This document shows positions 42,649 to 50,876 of a stretch of 64,000 nt of DNA, in pieces. The notes under the pieces were generated by a model, which worked only from the letters and a program-made list of their open reading frames with translations, had not been told where the DNA came from and did no database searches. The stretch is from CAWEQO01 sp963811225. GTDB lineage: Bacteria > Chloroflexota > Anaerolineae > Anaerolineales > Anaerolineaceae. Numbering within the stretch: position 1 is the stretch's first letter; every line of letters begins with the position of its first letter. A program made the translations under genes and the position numbers. The DNA lies in contig CAWEQO010000005.1 of the NCBI GenBank assembly GCA_963811225.1, positions 62,001 through 126,000 on the forward strand, read 5' to 3'.

Positions 42649-43812
42649 TCAATAGCGCAAGACAGCGGCGGCGGAGCCGGATTCGGGCATGCGGTTGGCA
42701 TGAACGGCGAAGACGACGCCATCGTTGAGCAGGGTGTGGACGGCAGCGTAGTCGAGCAGATCCCAGGCGGTGGGGTCGTCGGGTTTGAGGCGCTCCACGC
42801 TGTTGCTGTCTGGGTCGAATTTGCCCCATTCGTTGACGTCCACGTCGGCGAATAGGGTGGCCACCCGGCCGAAATAGGCGGCGCCGGCAATCTCTTCGAT
42901 ATCGTTGGAGGCCTGCTTGTCATTGCGGCCCGCCAGGGTCTTGTACTGGGCTTCGGCTTCTTCGCGCGCCCGTTGGAAGTAGGGGCGGATCAGCTTCCAG
43001 GTCTCTTCGTGGATCTCGTCCGTGCTCATGCGTTCTGGCTGGGCGTCGACGCCATCGGTGGCGAGATGCGGGTAGCCATTGGCCTCATGGTAGACGGGCA
43101 GCAGGTGTTCCAGGCCAACCAGCACCAGGGGCGCTTTGCGGTCTTGGAGGTATTCCTGAATGCCGGCGTCGATCTTCTGGAAGAAACGCAGCAGATCGGA
43201 ATGATCATCCTGCTCGCCGCCGCCCTGGCCGTAGTACATGGCGCGGCGCTCACGGGCTCCGGGACCACGGGGGGTACCGGTTTGCCAGCCGAGGTACTCT
43301 TGGGCTTCGTCCCACATCAGGGCCTTGCGTAGACTGTCAGGCACGTCTTCGATATCGATCTCGTCGAGGGCTTCCCGGGTGCCTTCCAACAGGCGCACCT
43401 TGCCCTGACTGAGGGTGAGCACATAGTAATGCCCATCGCCGGTGAGCAGCGGCATGAGCGGCTTGAGATAGAAATGGTCCGAGACTCGCACGAACTCTTC
43501 GAAGTCGATCGGGACGCGATAGACGCGAAACAGGTCCTCGGAGATCAAGACCGCCAGGCCGTCGCTCAAGTGCTGCCAGAAGCGGTTGTCGCCGAACAGG
43601 CTGCGAGCGGAGTCGAGGAACTTATTGACCTCCGCTGTGCTCCAGCCGCGAGCTTTGAGCTCATCGTTGACCTCGTCCAACAGGTTTTTGAAGCGGATAG
43701 GGTCTTGCTGCAGCTCTCGACCCAGTCGATGGGTGGGCATGTAGATGGAAACGGTCGTTTTACTGGTGGATTTCATCAGGGATTTAAGATCTTCCCGATT
43801 GATTCCGTTCAT
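42649..43812 (-). CDS. Bacterial archaeo-eukaryotic release factor (baeRF) family protein
   Basis: A 387-aa protein starting at MNGINREDLKSLMKSTSKTT behind a strong GGGAGG. The fold markers are VSIYMPTHRLGRELQQDPIRF, YYVLTLSQGKVRLLEGTRE and the eRF1/Pelota-domain-like C-terminus PLVLVGLEHLLPVYHEANGY. baeRF proteins are proposed to act at stalled or hibernating ribosomes, based on genomic context. It sits near an HPF-like and a NYN-RNase gene, consistent with a ribosome-stress role. Confidence 0.8.
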   Translation of the reverse strand: MNGINREDLKSLMKSTSKTTVSIYMPTHRLGRELQQDPIRFKNLLDEVNDELKARGWSTAEVNKFLDSARSLFGDNRFWQHLSDGLAVLISEDLFRVYRVPIDFEEFVRVSDHFYLKPLMPLLTGDGHYYVLTLSQGKVRLLEGTREALDEIDIEDVPDSLRKALMWDEAQEYLGWQTGTPRGPGARERRAMYYGQGGGEQDDHSDLLRFFQKIDAGIQEYLQDRKAPLVLVGLEHLLPVYHEANGYPHLATDGVDAQPERMSTDEIHEETWKLIRPYFQRAREEAEAQYKTLAGRNDKQASNDIEEIAGAAYFGRVATLFADVDVNEWGKFDPDSNSVERLKPDDPTAWDLLDYAAVHTLLNDGVVFAVHANRMPESGSAAAVLRY

Positions 43813-43968
43813 ATGGATAAACCTCCCTCTGATAACTGCTTGGGCAGAGGTTTTTACAGCGGCGTTCGCCTTCTGTAAAAACAGGGCTGCCATTGCAGGT
43901 AACGCGAAACTGTATTTGAAAATGCAGGCGCGGGTGCGCCAGGCACGAAAGGGCGAACCGCTCTACGG

Positions 43969-44904
43969 TTATTTTCCGGGTAAACCGGGGTCGCCCGCTC
44001 CGCTGCCGTTCGAACCTACCAAAATGGGTTGGGTAGACTTCTTAATGGCGGCAGTCAGGTGAGCGCCGAACAGAACGATCCAGCTCGTAAGATAGATATA
44101 AAACATCAGGGCGACTACGGCGCCCAGCGAACCATAGATAATCTCATAGCGGGCCAGGCCGCTGCCGAGGTACCAGGTGAAGCCGCTGGTGGTAATCTCC
44201 CACAGACTGGCGGCGACCAGCGCTCCCCAGAATGACTGGCGCCAGCGCACCGGCGTGTTGGGGATGAAGTGATACAGCCCCAGGAACATGACAAAGATCA
44301 GCAGCCAGGGGATCAGGCTGGTCATCACCGCCCAGAAAGCGGTGTCGAGCAGGCTGATATCTTGCGCCATCTGGATGTTAAGCCGCGGCAGCAGGCTGAA
44401 AAACGCCCGGGAGAGAAAGGCCAGCGCCAGCAAGAAGGTCAGCACAGCGACCATCACCAGGGCCGAAAAGCGGGCGCTGACCAGGCTGCGCGGCGCGCTC
44501 TTCGGAAACGAGCGGTTGACGTTGATCGATAAGACTGTGAAGACGCCCGTGCCGGACCACAACAAACCCAAGATGCCGATGACCCCCACCGTGCTGCGCT
44601 GCTCAAGAATGGATTGGATGTTCTTTTCGATCAGGCTGCGTGAGACCGGGATGGCGCCGACAACCGTAGCCGTTAGCTGCTGGATCGCATTCTGGGTGTT
44701 CATAAAAAAGCTGCCGACCGTGATCAGCAAAAGCAGCAGGGGGAAAAGCGAGAAGACCGCATAATAAGCGATGCTGGCTGCGGCTTCTGGAGCGCCGGTT
44801 TCGCTAAAACTGGCAAAGGTGGTGCGAAGGATCTCCAGTGTGCCGCCGCTGGCTCGGTTGGCGACCCTGTAAATCAGCTTGGCCTTTTGCCCCAGGTTTT
44901 TCAT
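43969..44904 (-). CDS. YihY/BrkB-family inner membrane protein
   Basis: A 311-aa protein with six transmembrane segments and the family motif ASIAYYAVFSLFPLLLLLIT near residue 43, plus WSGTGVFTVLSINVNRSF. It was once annotated RNase BN, but YihY proteins are membrane proteins of unresolved function. The C-terminal tail is Gly/Ser/Pro-rich. It is part of a same-strand stress-type cluster. Confidence 0.92.
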   Translation of the reverse strand: MKNLGQKAKLIYRVANRASGGTLEILRTTFASFSETGAPEAAASIAYYAVFSLFPLLLLLITVGSFFMNTQNAIQQLTATVVGAIPVSRSLIEKNIQSILEQRSTVGVIGILGLLWSGTGVFTVLSINVNRSFPKSAPRSLVSARFSALVMVAVLTFLLALAFLSRAFFSLLPRLNIQMAQDISLLDTAFWAVMTSLIPWLLIFVMFLGLYHFIPNTPVRWRQSFWGALVAASLWEITTSGFTWYLGSGLARYEIIYGSLGAVVALMFYIYLTSWIVLFGAHLTAAIKKSTQPILVGSNGSGAGDPGLPGK

Positions 44905-44935
44905 CTTTTCCCCTCCATTGCTGCCGGCTTCGGCT

Positions 44936-44974
44936 CTCCGGCTGCACGTCTTCCCGCTGCACAGCCGGAGAAAG
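44936..44974 (-). terminator. Hairpin after the PRC-barrel gene
   Basis: TCTCCGGCTG (44936-44945) pairs with CAGCCGGAGA about 16 nt later. The hairpin lies ~70 bp downstream of the PRC-barrel stop (45043) and just before the YihY start. Confidence 0.6.
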
Positions 44975-45042
44975 TTTCCTCCTTAATGATTCTACCTGAT
45001 TTTCATCCAGCACATTTCAATTCTGACGACCGGCCCGGCAGG

Positions 45043-45666
45043 CTAGCCTTCGTGCTCCTCCTCGTGCAGGTCTTTCTGATCGACCGGCTCGAGTGGGGTG
45101 TTCTCAAATTCCTGGTGCTGTGGCGTGAATACGCCCACGTTGCTTTGGGTGAAGACATGCGTTTCTTCGGGCTCCTCGGGCTGGGGCATAAAGTTGGGAT
45201 CGACGATAATGGCGTCTTTGCCGATGGATTTCAACGAGCTGTTGGGGATCTCTTCGCTTTTGTTGTTGTTCGGATTGGTCACTGCCAGGAACTGCACCTT
45301 GCCCTTTTCATCGACGATCAGATCGGTGAGACTGCCGATCTTGGTGCCCTCAGAGGTGAGGACAGCGATGCCGCGCAGCTGGTCGGATACCTGCAGCCAC
45401 TGGTCGGTGTCGCCGACGTCGTTCTTGTTCATAACGATGTCGGCATGCTTGGCCAGAACCACGTCATGACCGAACAACTGGATGTCCTTTTGCTGGACAA
45501 GCTCGGTGCTGCGGCGGAAAAGACCGGCCTTGGAAGTCACCAGGGCGGCGATGGCATTGGCATCCGGATCAAACAAGACGTCATCGATCTCGGCGATAAT
45601 TTTGCCGTTCTCGATGTTGACGATTTTCTTGCCCTTCAAACTGAGGCTGTGAAGTGTGTGTGCCAT
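45043..45666 (-). CDS. PRC-barrel domain protein
   Basis: A 207-aa cytoplasmic protein with two PRC-barrel repeats: GKKIVNIENGKIIAEIDDVL from residue 12 and VLTSEGTKIGSLTDLIVDEK near residue 102. A disordered acidic tail (about residues 160-207) follows. GAAAGGAG precedes the ATG at 45666. PRC barrels often mediate protein-protein or RNA-processing contacts. Its role here is unknown but the neighbours suggest stress physiology. Confidence 0.85.
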   Translation of the reverse strand: MAHTLHSLSLKGKKIVNIENGKIIAEIDDVLFDPDANAIAALVTSKAGLFRRSTELVQQKDIQLFGHDVVLAKHADIVMNKNDVGDTDQWLQVSDQLRGIAVLTSEGTKIGSLTDLIVDEKGKVQFLAVTNPNNNKSEEIPNSSLKSIGKDAIIVDPNFMPQPEEPEETHVFTQSNVGVFTPQHQEFENTPLEPVDQKDLHEEEHEG

Positions 45667-45842
45667 AAAAAAATCTCCTTTCTATTTCATTGGATAACTT
45701 GAAATCCTTTCCCGGTCGATATGGCCGGGTGCGCCTGCGGTCGCTTGCTACAAATAAGGTGAATGAGCCGCTCTGGACCATCCGAGAAATGGGAGGGAGG
45801 CCCTGCAGGGGCAGCGCTCCCCTCCGACTTCCCGAATGGACG

Positions 45843-46283
45843 CTAACCGTCGGAATTCACGATTCGGTGCATATCGGTCAGCAGGCGCAGCCCCAGGCTT
45901 TTATCGAGGCTGGTGCCCCCGTTAGAAGCCGGGAAATCGTGATTGAGGATGGTGAACAGACCGTCCAGGCTTAAGCGATCGAGAGACCGGGCGTGGAACT
46001 CCACCCATTTCATTTCTACCTGACTGCCGTCGCTGGCGATGGTCAAGAAGCGGACGGACGGGAAGGCGCTCAGGAGCTCTGCGACTTGTTGAGGGGGCGC
46101 TTGCCCCGGCAGCAAGAACAGGATGATCCAATCCGCTCCGGTTTCCTGAATCTTACCGTTCAGCTCGTCCAGGTGGTCCACTTCGGCGACGATCTGCAGC
46201 CCAGGATTCTTCTCGATGGCGCGCTCGACCATTTCTCGCAGCAATCGGGGTTCGGTGACCAGTATGATTCGCCGTTTTTTCAT
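45843..46283 (-). CDS. Receiver-like protein lacking the phosphoacceptor Asp
   Basis: A 146-aa protein starting at MKKRRIILVTEPRLLREMVE. The fold order fits a NarL-type receiver: ILVTEP, then IQETGADWIILFLLPGQAPP, then VRFLTIASDGSQVEMKWVEF. At strand beta-3 the usual phosphorylatable Asp is replaced (IILFLLP), and there is no DNA-binding domain. It would be a pseudo-receiver or an orphan sensor domain. A 42-bp motif shared with the GlsB promoter region lies 53 bp upstream. Confidence 0.6.
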   Translation of the reverse strand: MKKRRIILVTEPRLLREMVERAIEKNPGLQIVAEVDHLDELNGKIQETGADWIILFLLPGQAPPQQVAELLSAFPSVRFLTIASDGSQVEMKWVEFHARSLDRLSLDGLFTILNHDFPASNGGTSLDKSLGLRLLTDMHRIVNSDG

Positions 46284-46335
46284 TTTGCCAACCTCCACTC
46301 TTTGAAATCACCATACCATAGGGCGGTTGGGTTCA

Positions 46336-46378
46336 CCATATATCGGGGTACAGACAGCGGATACATATTGGGATATAG
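46336..46378 (-). promoter_or_regulatory. Candidate operator, copy 1 of a twin motif
   Basis: ATATATCGGGGTACAG at 46338 and GGATACATATTGGGATATAG to 46378 match the copy at 47805-47848 with the same 35-bp spacing between the ATATATC and ATATA ends. It is 53 bp upstream of the receiver-like gene. Confidence 0.5.
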
Positions 46379-46440
46379 TCTCGGCGCAGCGGCCCTACTC
46401 GGTAAAATCAGCGCCATCAGCAAGCACGTTGAGGAGCAGG

Positions 46441-46475
46441 CGGGCAGGGGCCCATACGGAGCAAGCCCCTGCCCG
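46441..46475 (-). terminator. Hairpin after the HPF-like gene
   Basis: CGGGCAGGGGC (46441-46451) pairs perfectly with GCCCCTGCCCG (46465-46475). It lies 40 bp past the stop of the HPF-like gene (46515). Confidence 0.75.
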
Positions 46476-46514
46476 GTTCGTTTCTCTGAACCCGCTGCTG
46501 AGCTCAGCATGGAT

Positions 46515-46844
46515 CTAAGGCTGCTTCCATTGCTGCCTGAGCTTCTCACGCTTCTCGCGCACCTGTCGTTCGGTGGCGCTGATGGCGTTCTTCAAGGCCG
46601 TGAGTGGGCTCTGATCCTTCTCGATTGCGACGATGTTGGTCGGGCGGACATAGACGACCACCCGGGCCTGGAAATAATTGGGCGTCTCCTCATGCGTGAG
46701 CTCGCTCATCGAGACGGCGGCGCCGGTCACATCGTCGTGGCCTTCGGTCAGGGCGCGTAAACGGCTCTCGGCCATATCGCGCATCTCGTCGTTTGGATCG
46801 GGTATCTTTGTGTAGAATTCGTAACTGAAGTTTACTTCGGCCAA
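46515..46844 (-). CDS. HPF/RaiA-family ribosome-associated protein
   Basis: A 109-aa protein with the S30EA/HPF single-domain pattern: EVNFSYEFYTKIPDPNDEMR, then AAVSMSELTHEETPNYFQAR, VVVYVRP, and a helical end KNAISATERQVREKREKLRQ. It likely binds the 30S subunit in stress. It lies 10 bp after the NYN RNase gene on the same strand, so both are one operon. It is short-form HPF without a dimerisation domain. Confidence 0.75.
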   Translation of the reverse strand: MAEVNFSYEFYTKIPDPNDEMRDMAESRLRALTEGHDDVTGAAVSMSELTHEETPNYFQARVVVYVRPTNIVAIEKDQSPLTALKNAISATERQVREKREKLRQQWKQP

Positions 46845-46854
46845 AATTCCTCCT

Positions 46855-47262
46855 TTATGCGTGTTTCAATTCGTCATTGTAAAACGTGACGTCACCATTA
46901 ATGATCATGATCGGAACCCGGCGGTCCGGGATCCACTTGTATTTGTCGCGATAATCAAAGTATTCGTCGTTGCTGATGATTTTCGCGTTCTCCTCTTCCG
47001 CGGATTCCAAGATGAAGAAATCCGCATCTGTTCCGGCGGGCGCCTGGCGGACGATTTGATCGTCGATCAAGGCTTCGAGCTGATCGGGGTCGTCGATTTC
47101 GTGCCGCAGGGCGGCATCGACGATGATGATGGGCTGATACCCCATCTCCTGCAGCTTCTTGCGCACGGCAACCAGGTTCGACACCTTGGGACTGCCGCTT
47201 TTCGACTGTTCGATGTAGGCGATATTGGCCCCATCCACCAAAACCACTTCTTTCGATCCCAT
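46855..47262 (-). CDS. NYN/PIN-like ribonuclease-domain protein (Zc3h12a type)
   Basis: A 135-aa protein of the NYN fold. Asp residues likely to bind metal are in VVLVDGANIAYIEQ, IIVDAALRHEIDD and KIISNDEYFDYRDKYKW, the last a typical Zc3h12a-like motif. A GGAGGGAG site precedes the ATG at 47262. Operon placement with the HPF-like gene suggests RNA degradation in stress. Confidence 0.85.
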   Translation of the reverse strand: MGSKEVVLVDGANIAYIEQSKSGSPKVSNLVAVRKKLQEMGYQPIIIVDAALRHEIDDPDQLEALIDDQIVRQAPAGTDADFFILESAEEENAKIISNDEYFDYRDKYKWIPDRRVPIMIINGDVTFYNDELKHA

Positions 47263-47376
47263 TTTTAATCTCCCTCCTGTTGGGCGAAATCGCTAAAATG
47301 CAATTGCACAAGCGGTGGGTTTTACCAGAGTGAAAGCGCCACCGCGCGAGCAGCTCCATCCATTGTTAACCTGCGG

Positions 47377-47661
47377 CTATTCGACAGCGGGCCTTCTTCT
47401 GGTAATCAACGAAATAATGAAGACAAACAAGACTGCGCCGATGATCGACCAGACGAAGGGGAACTGTTGACCGTCGATGTTGATCACGAAGATGGGGGGC
47501 AGGCTGAGCAAGTCCGCCAGCCAGTATCCGATAAATGCGCCGATCAATCCGAGCAGTGTGGAGACCACGCAGCCCCCGACGGAATATCCGGTGATGATTT
47601 GAGCGAAAGCTCCAGCGACTGCGGCGATGACCAGTAATATCAATATACCCAGAAGGGTCAT
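47377..47661 (-). CDS. GlsB/YeaQ/YmgE-family stress membrane protein
   Basis: A 94-aa protein with three transmembrane segments. It has the Gly-rich segments GAFAQIITGYSVGGCVVSTL and LLGLIGAFIGYWLADLL typical of transglycosylase-associated GlsB proteins. The C-terminus ends ISLITRRRPAVE. Expression in this family is usually tied to general stress. It heads the minus-strand stress-type run. Confidence 0.9.
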   Translation of the reverse strand: MTLLGILILLVIAAVAGAFAQIITGYSVGGCVVSTLLGLIGAFIGYWLADLLSLPPIFVINIDGQQFPFVWSIIGAVLFVFIISLITRRRPAVE

Positions 47662-47804
47662 ATTATTCGCTCCTTGTCTTGCTGCGATCTCTTTCCGAAC
47701 ACCAACGGGAACAACAACTTGGCAGTGGTTCTGGAGGTTCTTAAACCCCGCTTACCACCAAGAACCACCACCGTTCTAAGTCTAGTCAATTGCCCCCAGA
47801 ATTT

Positions 47805-47848
47805 CTATATATCTGGATACAGTCCACAGGTATATGTTGCGATATATC
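47805..47848 (-). promoter_or_regulatory. Candidate operator, copy 2 of a twin motif
   Basis: CTATATATCTGGATACAG and GGTATATGTTGCGATATATC repeat the arrangement at 46336-46378 with identical spacing. It is 144 bp upstream of the GlsB-like start (47661). The ends form an inverted TATATC...GATATA pair. Confidence 0.5.
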
Positions 47849-47888
47849 TTTAGGGTGTATCCGGCCCCCAGCCCTGAGCGGCTGCCTG

Positions 47889-48695
47889 CTATTCTGCCTC
47901 GTCGGGGTTCTGGAGGAACTCCTGGAAGCCTTCGGCATTCATGAGGACATTCATAATGTCGGGGGACAGGCGCTGGATGGCGTCGAGGTTCTGGCGGATG
48001 ATGCCCATATTGGCGTCCATTTCTCGGGCCACCTCGGCTGAGATCGCTTGCAAGTGCACCAGGAGCTGGTCTTTCACCGGGGGTGAGAGATTGGGATGGT
48101 CTTGAATGGCAACCGAGACCTGGGTGAAGATGCCGGGGAAGCGCTCGGTGTGCATGCCGATCTCCTCCAGGTCGGCGGTGTCTTCGCTGAGACCTGCGCT
48201 GACGTCTTCGTTGACATCGATGACGCGGCCTTCGGATTCGCTGCCGCGGCGGGTGTTGGCGGTGCCGTAGAGATATTCGCCCTCGTAATAATCGTCGGTT
48301 TGATCGACGATGCGGTTCTCGGTGCCGGGCAGCTCGATGGAATCCAGGTTCTCTTCCTGCGCTTCGGCCGTTCCGCTCTCATGCGGCAGGGGCCCGGTCC
48401 GCTCTGTATGGGTGACGATGTCGTACTCGTGCATGAAGGCATTGAGCGACTCGCGGATGGCGGGGTCGCCCTCGATGACGGATTCCAGGGCGCCGGTGAG
48501 CTCGGCCGATCGGGCCACCGGATTCTTCTGGAAGGCCTCGTAGAGGGTAATGAAGCCGGTATGCTGCTCCAGCTGGGCCTGCAGGTAGCGGTCCATCTCG
48601 GCCAGGACCGGGTCCCCGAGGGCAGCCGGCGGGCGACCTGCGCGGGCCTTCTGCCGGCCGTAGTAATTGATTAACAGATTGACAATATCAACCAT
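47889..48695 (-). CDS. Uncharacterised helical acidic protein
   Basis: A ~268-aa soluble protein, rich in Glu and Asp, with predicted helical N- and C-terminal parts. A disordered middle contains HESGTAEAQEENLDSIELPG and YYEGEYLYGTANTRRGSE. The start is MVDIVNLLINYYGRQ at 48695 or the ATG two codons upstream at 48701; an AAAGGAG site supports this area. No recognised motif is present. It lies 5-11 bp after ligA, so it may be co-transcribed with it. Confidence 0.65.
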   Translation of the reverse strand: MVDIVNLLINYYGRQKARAGRPPAALGDPVLAEMDRYLQAQLEQHTGFITLYEAFQKNPVARSAELTGALESVIEGDPAIRESLNAFMHEYDIVTHTERTGPLPHESGTAEAQEENLDSIELPGTENRIVDQTDDYYEGEYLYGTANTRRGSESEGRVIDVNEDVSAGLSEDTADLEEIGMHTERFPGIFTQVSVAIQDHPNLSPPVKDQLLVHLQAISAEVAREMDANMGIIRQNLDAIQRLSPDIMNVLMNAEGFQEFLQNPDEAE

Positions 48696-48705
48696 TTCCA
48701 TAAGA

Positions 48706-50781
48706 TCATCGCTCCTTTGTTATCATGCGCTCAAATTCTTCTTCGCTTAAGATTTTCAGGTTCTTCTGGCGGGCTTCGTCGATTTTACTGCCTGCGCCGG
48801 GGCCGGCAACCACGTAATCGGTGTTGTCGCTGACATTGGTTGAGGCCCTCGCGCCCAACCTTTCCACGGTGCGTTCGGCTTCGTCACGGGTGTAATTCTC
48901 CAGCCTGCCGGTGAAGACGAAAGTCAACCCTTCGAGGGGCTGTGGTTGCCCGGATTGCTCCAGGAAGGGATTGCTCAGCTCCAGGCCGTGCGACTGGATC
49001 CGGCGGATGGTTTCCAGGCTGCGCTCTTCATCGAAGAAGGAACGTATGCTGTGGGCGCTCTCCGGACCGATCTCGTGGATGTCGCGCAGCTGCTGCTCGC
49101 CCGCCTGGATCAGGTCGTCGAGGGTGGCGAAATGCTGGGACAGTACGATGGACAAATGCTCGCCAACCAGCGGGATGCCGATGCCGAGGATGAAGCGGGG
49201 CAAGGTTTGACGCTTGCTTTGCTCGATCTCACCGACCAGGCTCGCGGCGGTCTTCTCGCCGATGCCCTCCAGCGAGAGGAAGTCCTGCTCGCTGAGATCG
49301 TAGAGAGAGGACAGGCGGGTGACCAGACCGGCGTCGATGAGGGCGGCGATGCGGCTCTCACCGAGGCCTTCGATGTCCATGGCCGGGCGGGAGGCATAAT
49401 GCTGGATGCGAGCGCGCAGCTGGGCCGGACAGTCGAGGTTGAGACAGTAAGCAGATTTCTTATCCTCGGAAAGCAGCACCTCGCCGCCGCAGACCGGGCA
49501 CTTCTCGGGCATGTGAAAGGCCTGCTCGCCGCCGGAGCGGTCTTCCTTGATGACCTTGACCACCTGGGGGATCACGTCACCGGCGCGCTCGACCAGCACG
49601 GTGTCGCCGATGCGGATGTCTTTGCGCTCGATCTCGCTCTGGTTGTGCAGCGAGGCGTGGGTGACGACCACGCCGCCGATCTCGACCGGCTGCATGTCGG
49701 CGACGGGGGTCAGCTTGCCGGTGCGCCCGACCTGGACGCGGATGTTTTCGATAACGGTGGTGGCCTGGCGCGGGGCGAACTTGTAAGCCACGGCCCAGCG
49801 TGGATCGCGGCCGCGGACGCCGAGCCTGCGCTGTGAGGCGATGTCGTTGACCTTGTAGACCACCCCGTCGATCTCGTAGGGCAGGCCGTCGCGCTTCTGG
49901 GCCATGTCATCGTGGTAGCGCAAGGCGGCCCGGATGCCCTGGACTTTGCCGCTCTGCTCCAGATTGGCGCGCAGCCCCCATTCAGGCAGAGCGTGCAGGA
50001 TACCCCACTGCGTGTCGATGCCGAGTTCGGGCGCGTTGACAATGTCGTAGAGGTAGATGTTCAGGCGGCGACGGGCGGTCACGGCCGGGTCGAGCTGGCG
50101 CAGCGAACCGGCGGCCGTGTTGCGGGGGTTGGCGAAGGGCTGCTGGCCGGCTTTCTCGCGCTCCCGGTTGACCTTCTCGAATTCGTCCTTGCGCATGTAG
50201 ACCTCACCGCGCACGGTCAGGCGAGGGGGTAAAGGGCGATCGTCGGAGCGTAAGACCAGGGGCACCTCGGCGATGGTCTTGATGTTCTCGGTGACGTCCT
50301 CACCAACGCTGCCGTCGCCGCGGGTGGAGGCCTGTACCAGCTTGCCGTCCGCATAGACCAGCTCGATCGCCAGGCCGTCGTATTTGGGCTCGGTGATGTA
50401 CTCGATGTCGTCCTGCGACAGCTCACGGCGCACGGTGCGGTCGAAGCCTATGACGTCCGCCTCCTCGTAGACTGCTTTGAGGCTGAGCATGGGGGTAACG
50501 TGCTCGACCAGGCCGAGCTCCTCCTGGGGCTGCCCGCTGACCCGCTGGGTGGGGGAGTCGGGTGTGATCAGACCGGGATAGACGGATTCCAACTTCTGCA
50601 GGGTCTGCATCATACGGTCGTATTCGGCGTCGGAGATGAGCGGGTCGTCGAGGACGTAGTAGCGGTAATTATGGTAGCGCATGGCTTCGCGCAGTTGGAT
50701 GACGGCGTCTTGGGCGGCGTCCTCGGAGTCGATGGCGGCGGGGTCGATGTTTGGGATGGTTTTAATTTCCCCTCGGGTCAT
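48706..50781 (-). CDS. ligA: NAD+-dependent DNA ligase
   Basis: A 691-aa replicative ligase. It shows the Ia domain (AMRYHNYRYYVLDDPLISDA), nucleotidyltransferase motif I TEPKYDGLAIELVY with the adenylated Lys, the four-Cys zinc finger (CPVCGGEVL...CLNLDCPA), helix-hairpin-helix repeats and a C-terminal BRCT domain (GLTFVFTGRLENYTRDEAER). All domains are complete. It heads a pair with the unknown helical protein downstream. Confidence 0.97.
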   Translation of the reverse strand: MTRGEIKTIPNIDPAAIDSEDAAQDAVIQLREAMRYHNYRYYVLDDPLISDAEYDRMMQTLQKLESVYPGLITPDSPTQRVSGQPQEELGLVEHVTPMLSLKAVYEEADVIGFDRTVRRELSQDDIEYITEPKYDGLAIELVYADGKLVQASTRGDGSVGEDVTENIKTIAEVPLVLRSDDRPLPPRLTVRGEVYMRKDEFEKVNREREKAGQQPFANPRNTAAGSLRQLDPAVTARRRLNIYLYDIVNAPELGIDTQWGILHALPEWGLRANLEQSGKVQGIRAALRYHDDMAQKRDGLPYEIDGVVYKVNDIASQRRLGVRGRDPRWAVAYKFAPRQATTVIENIRVQVGRTGKLTPVADMQPVEIGGVVVTHASLHNQSEIERKDIRIGDTVLVERAGDVIPQVVKVIKEDRSGGEQAFHMPEKCPVCGGEVLLSEDKKSAYCLNLDCPAQLRARIQHYASRPAMDIEGLGESRIAALIDAGLVTRLSSLYDLSEQDFLSLEGIGEKTAASLVGEIEQSKRQTLPRFILGIGIPLVGEHLSIVLSQHFATLDDLIQAGEQQLRDIHEIGPESAHSIRSFFDEERSLETIRRIQSHGLELSNPFLEQSGQPQPLEGLTFVFTGRLENYTRDEAERTVERLGARASTNVSDNTDYVVAGPGAGSKIDEARQKNLKILSEEEFERMITKER

Positions 50782-50876
50782 ATGCTCCTTTCACACTGTA
50801 TTCACAGGCCGGTTCTGTCGTTTCCATCAGGCTGTACTCCTGATATGGCAGACCGCTTTCGCTTTCAGCAAGCGGC

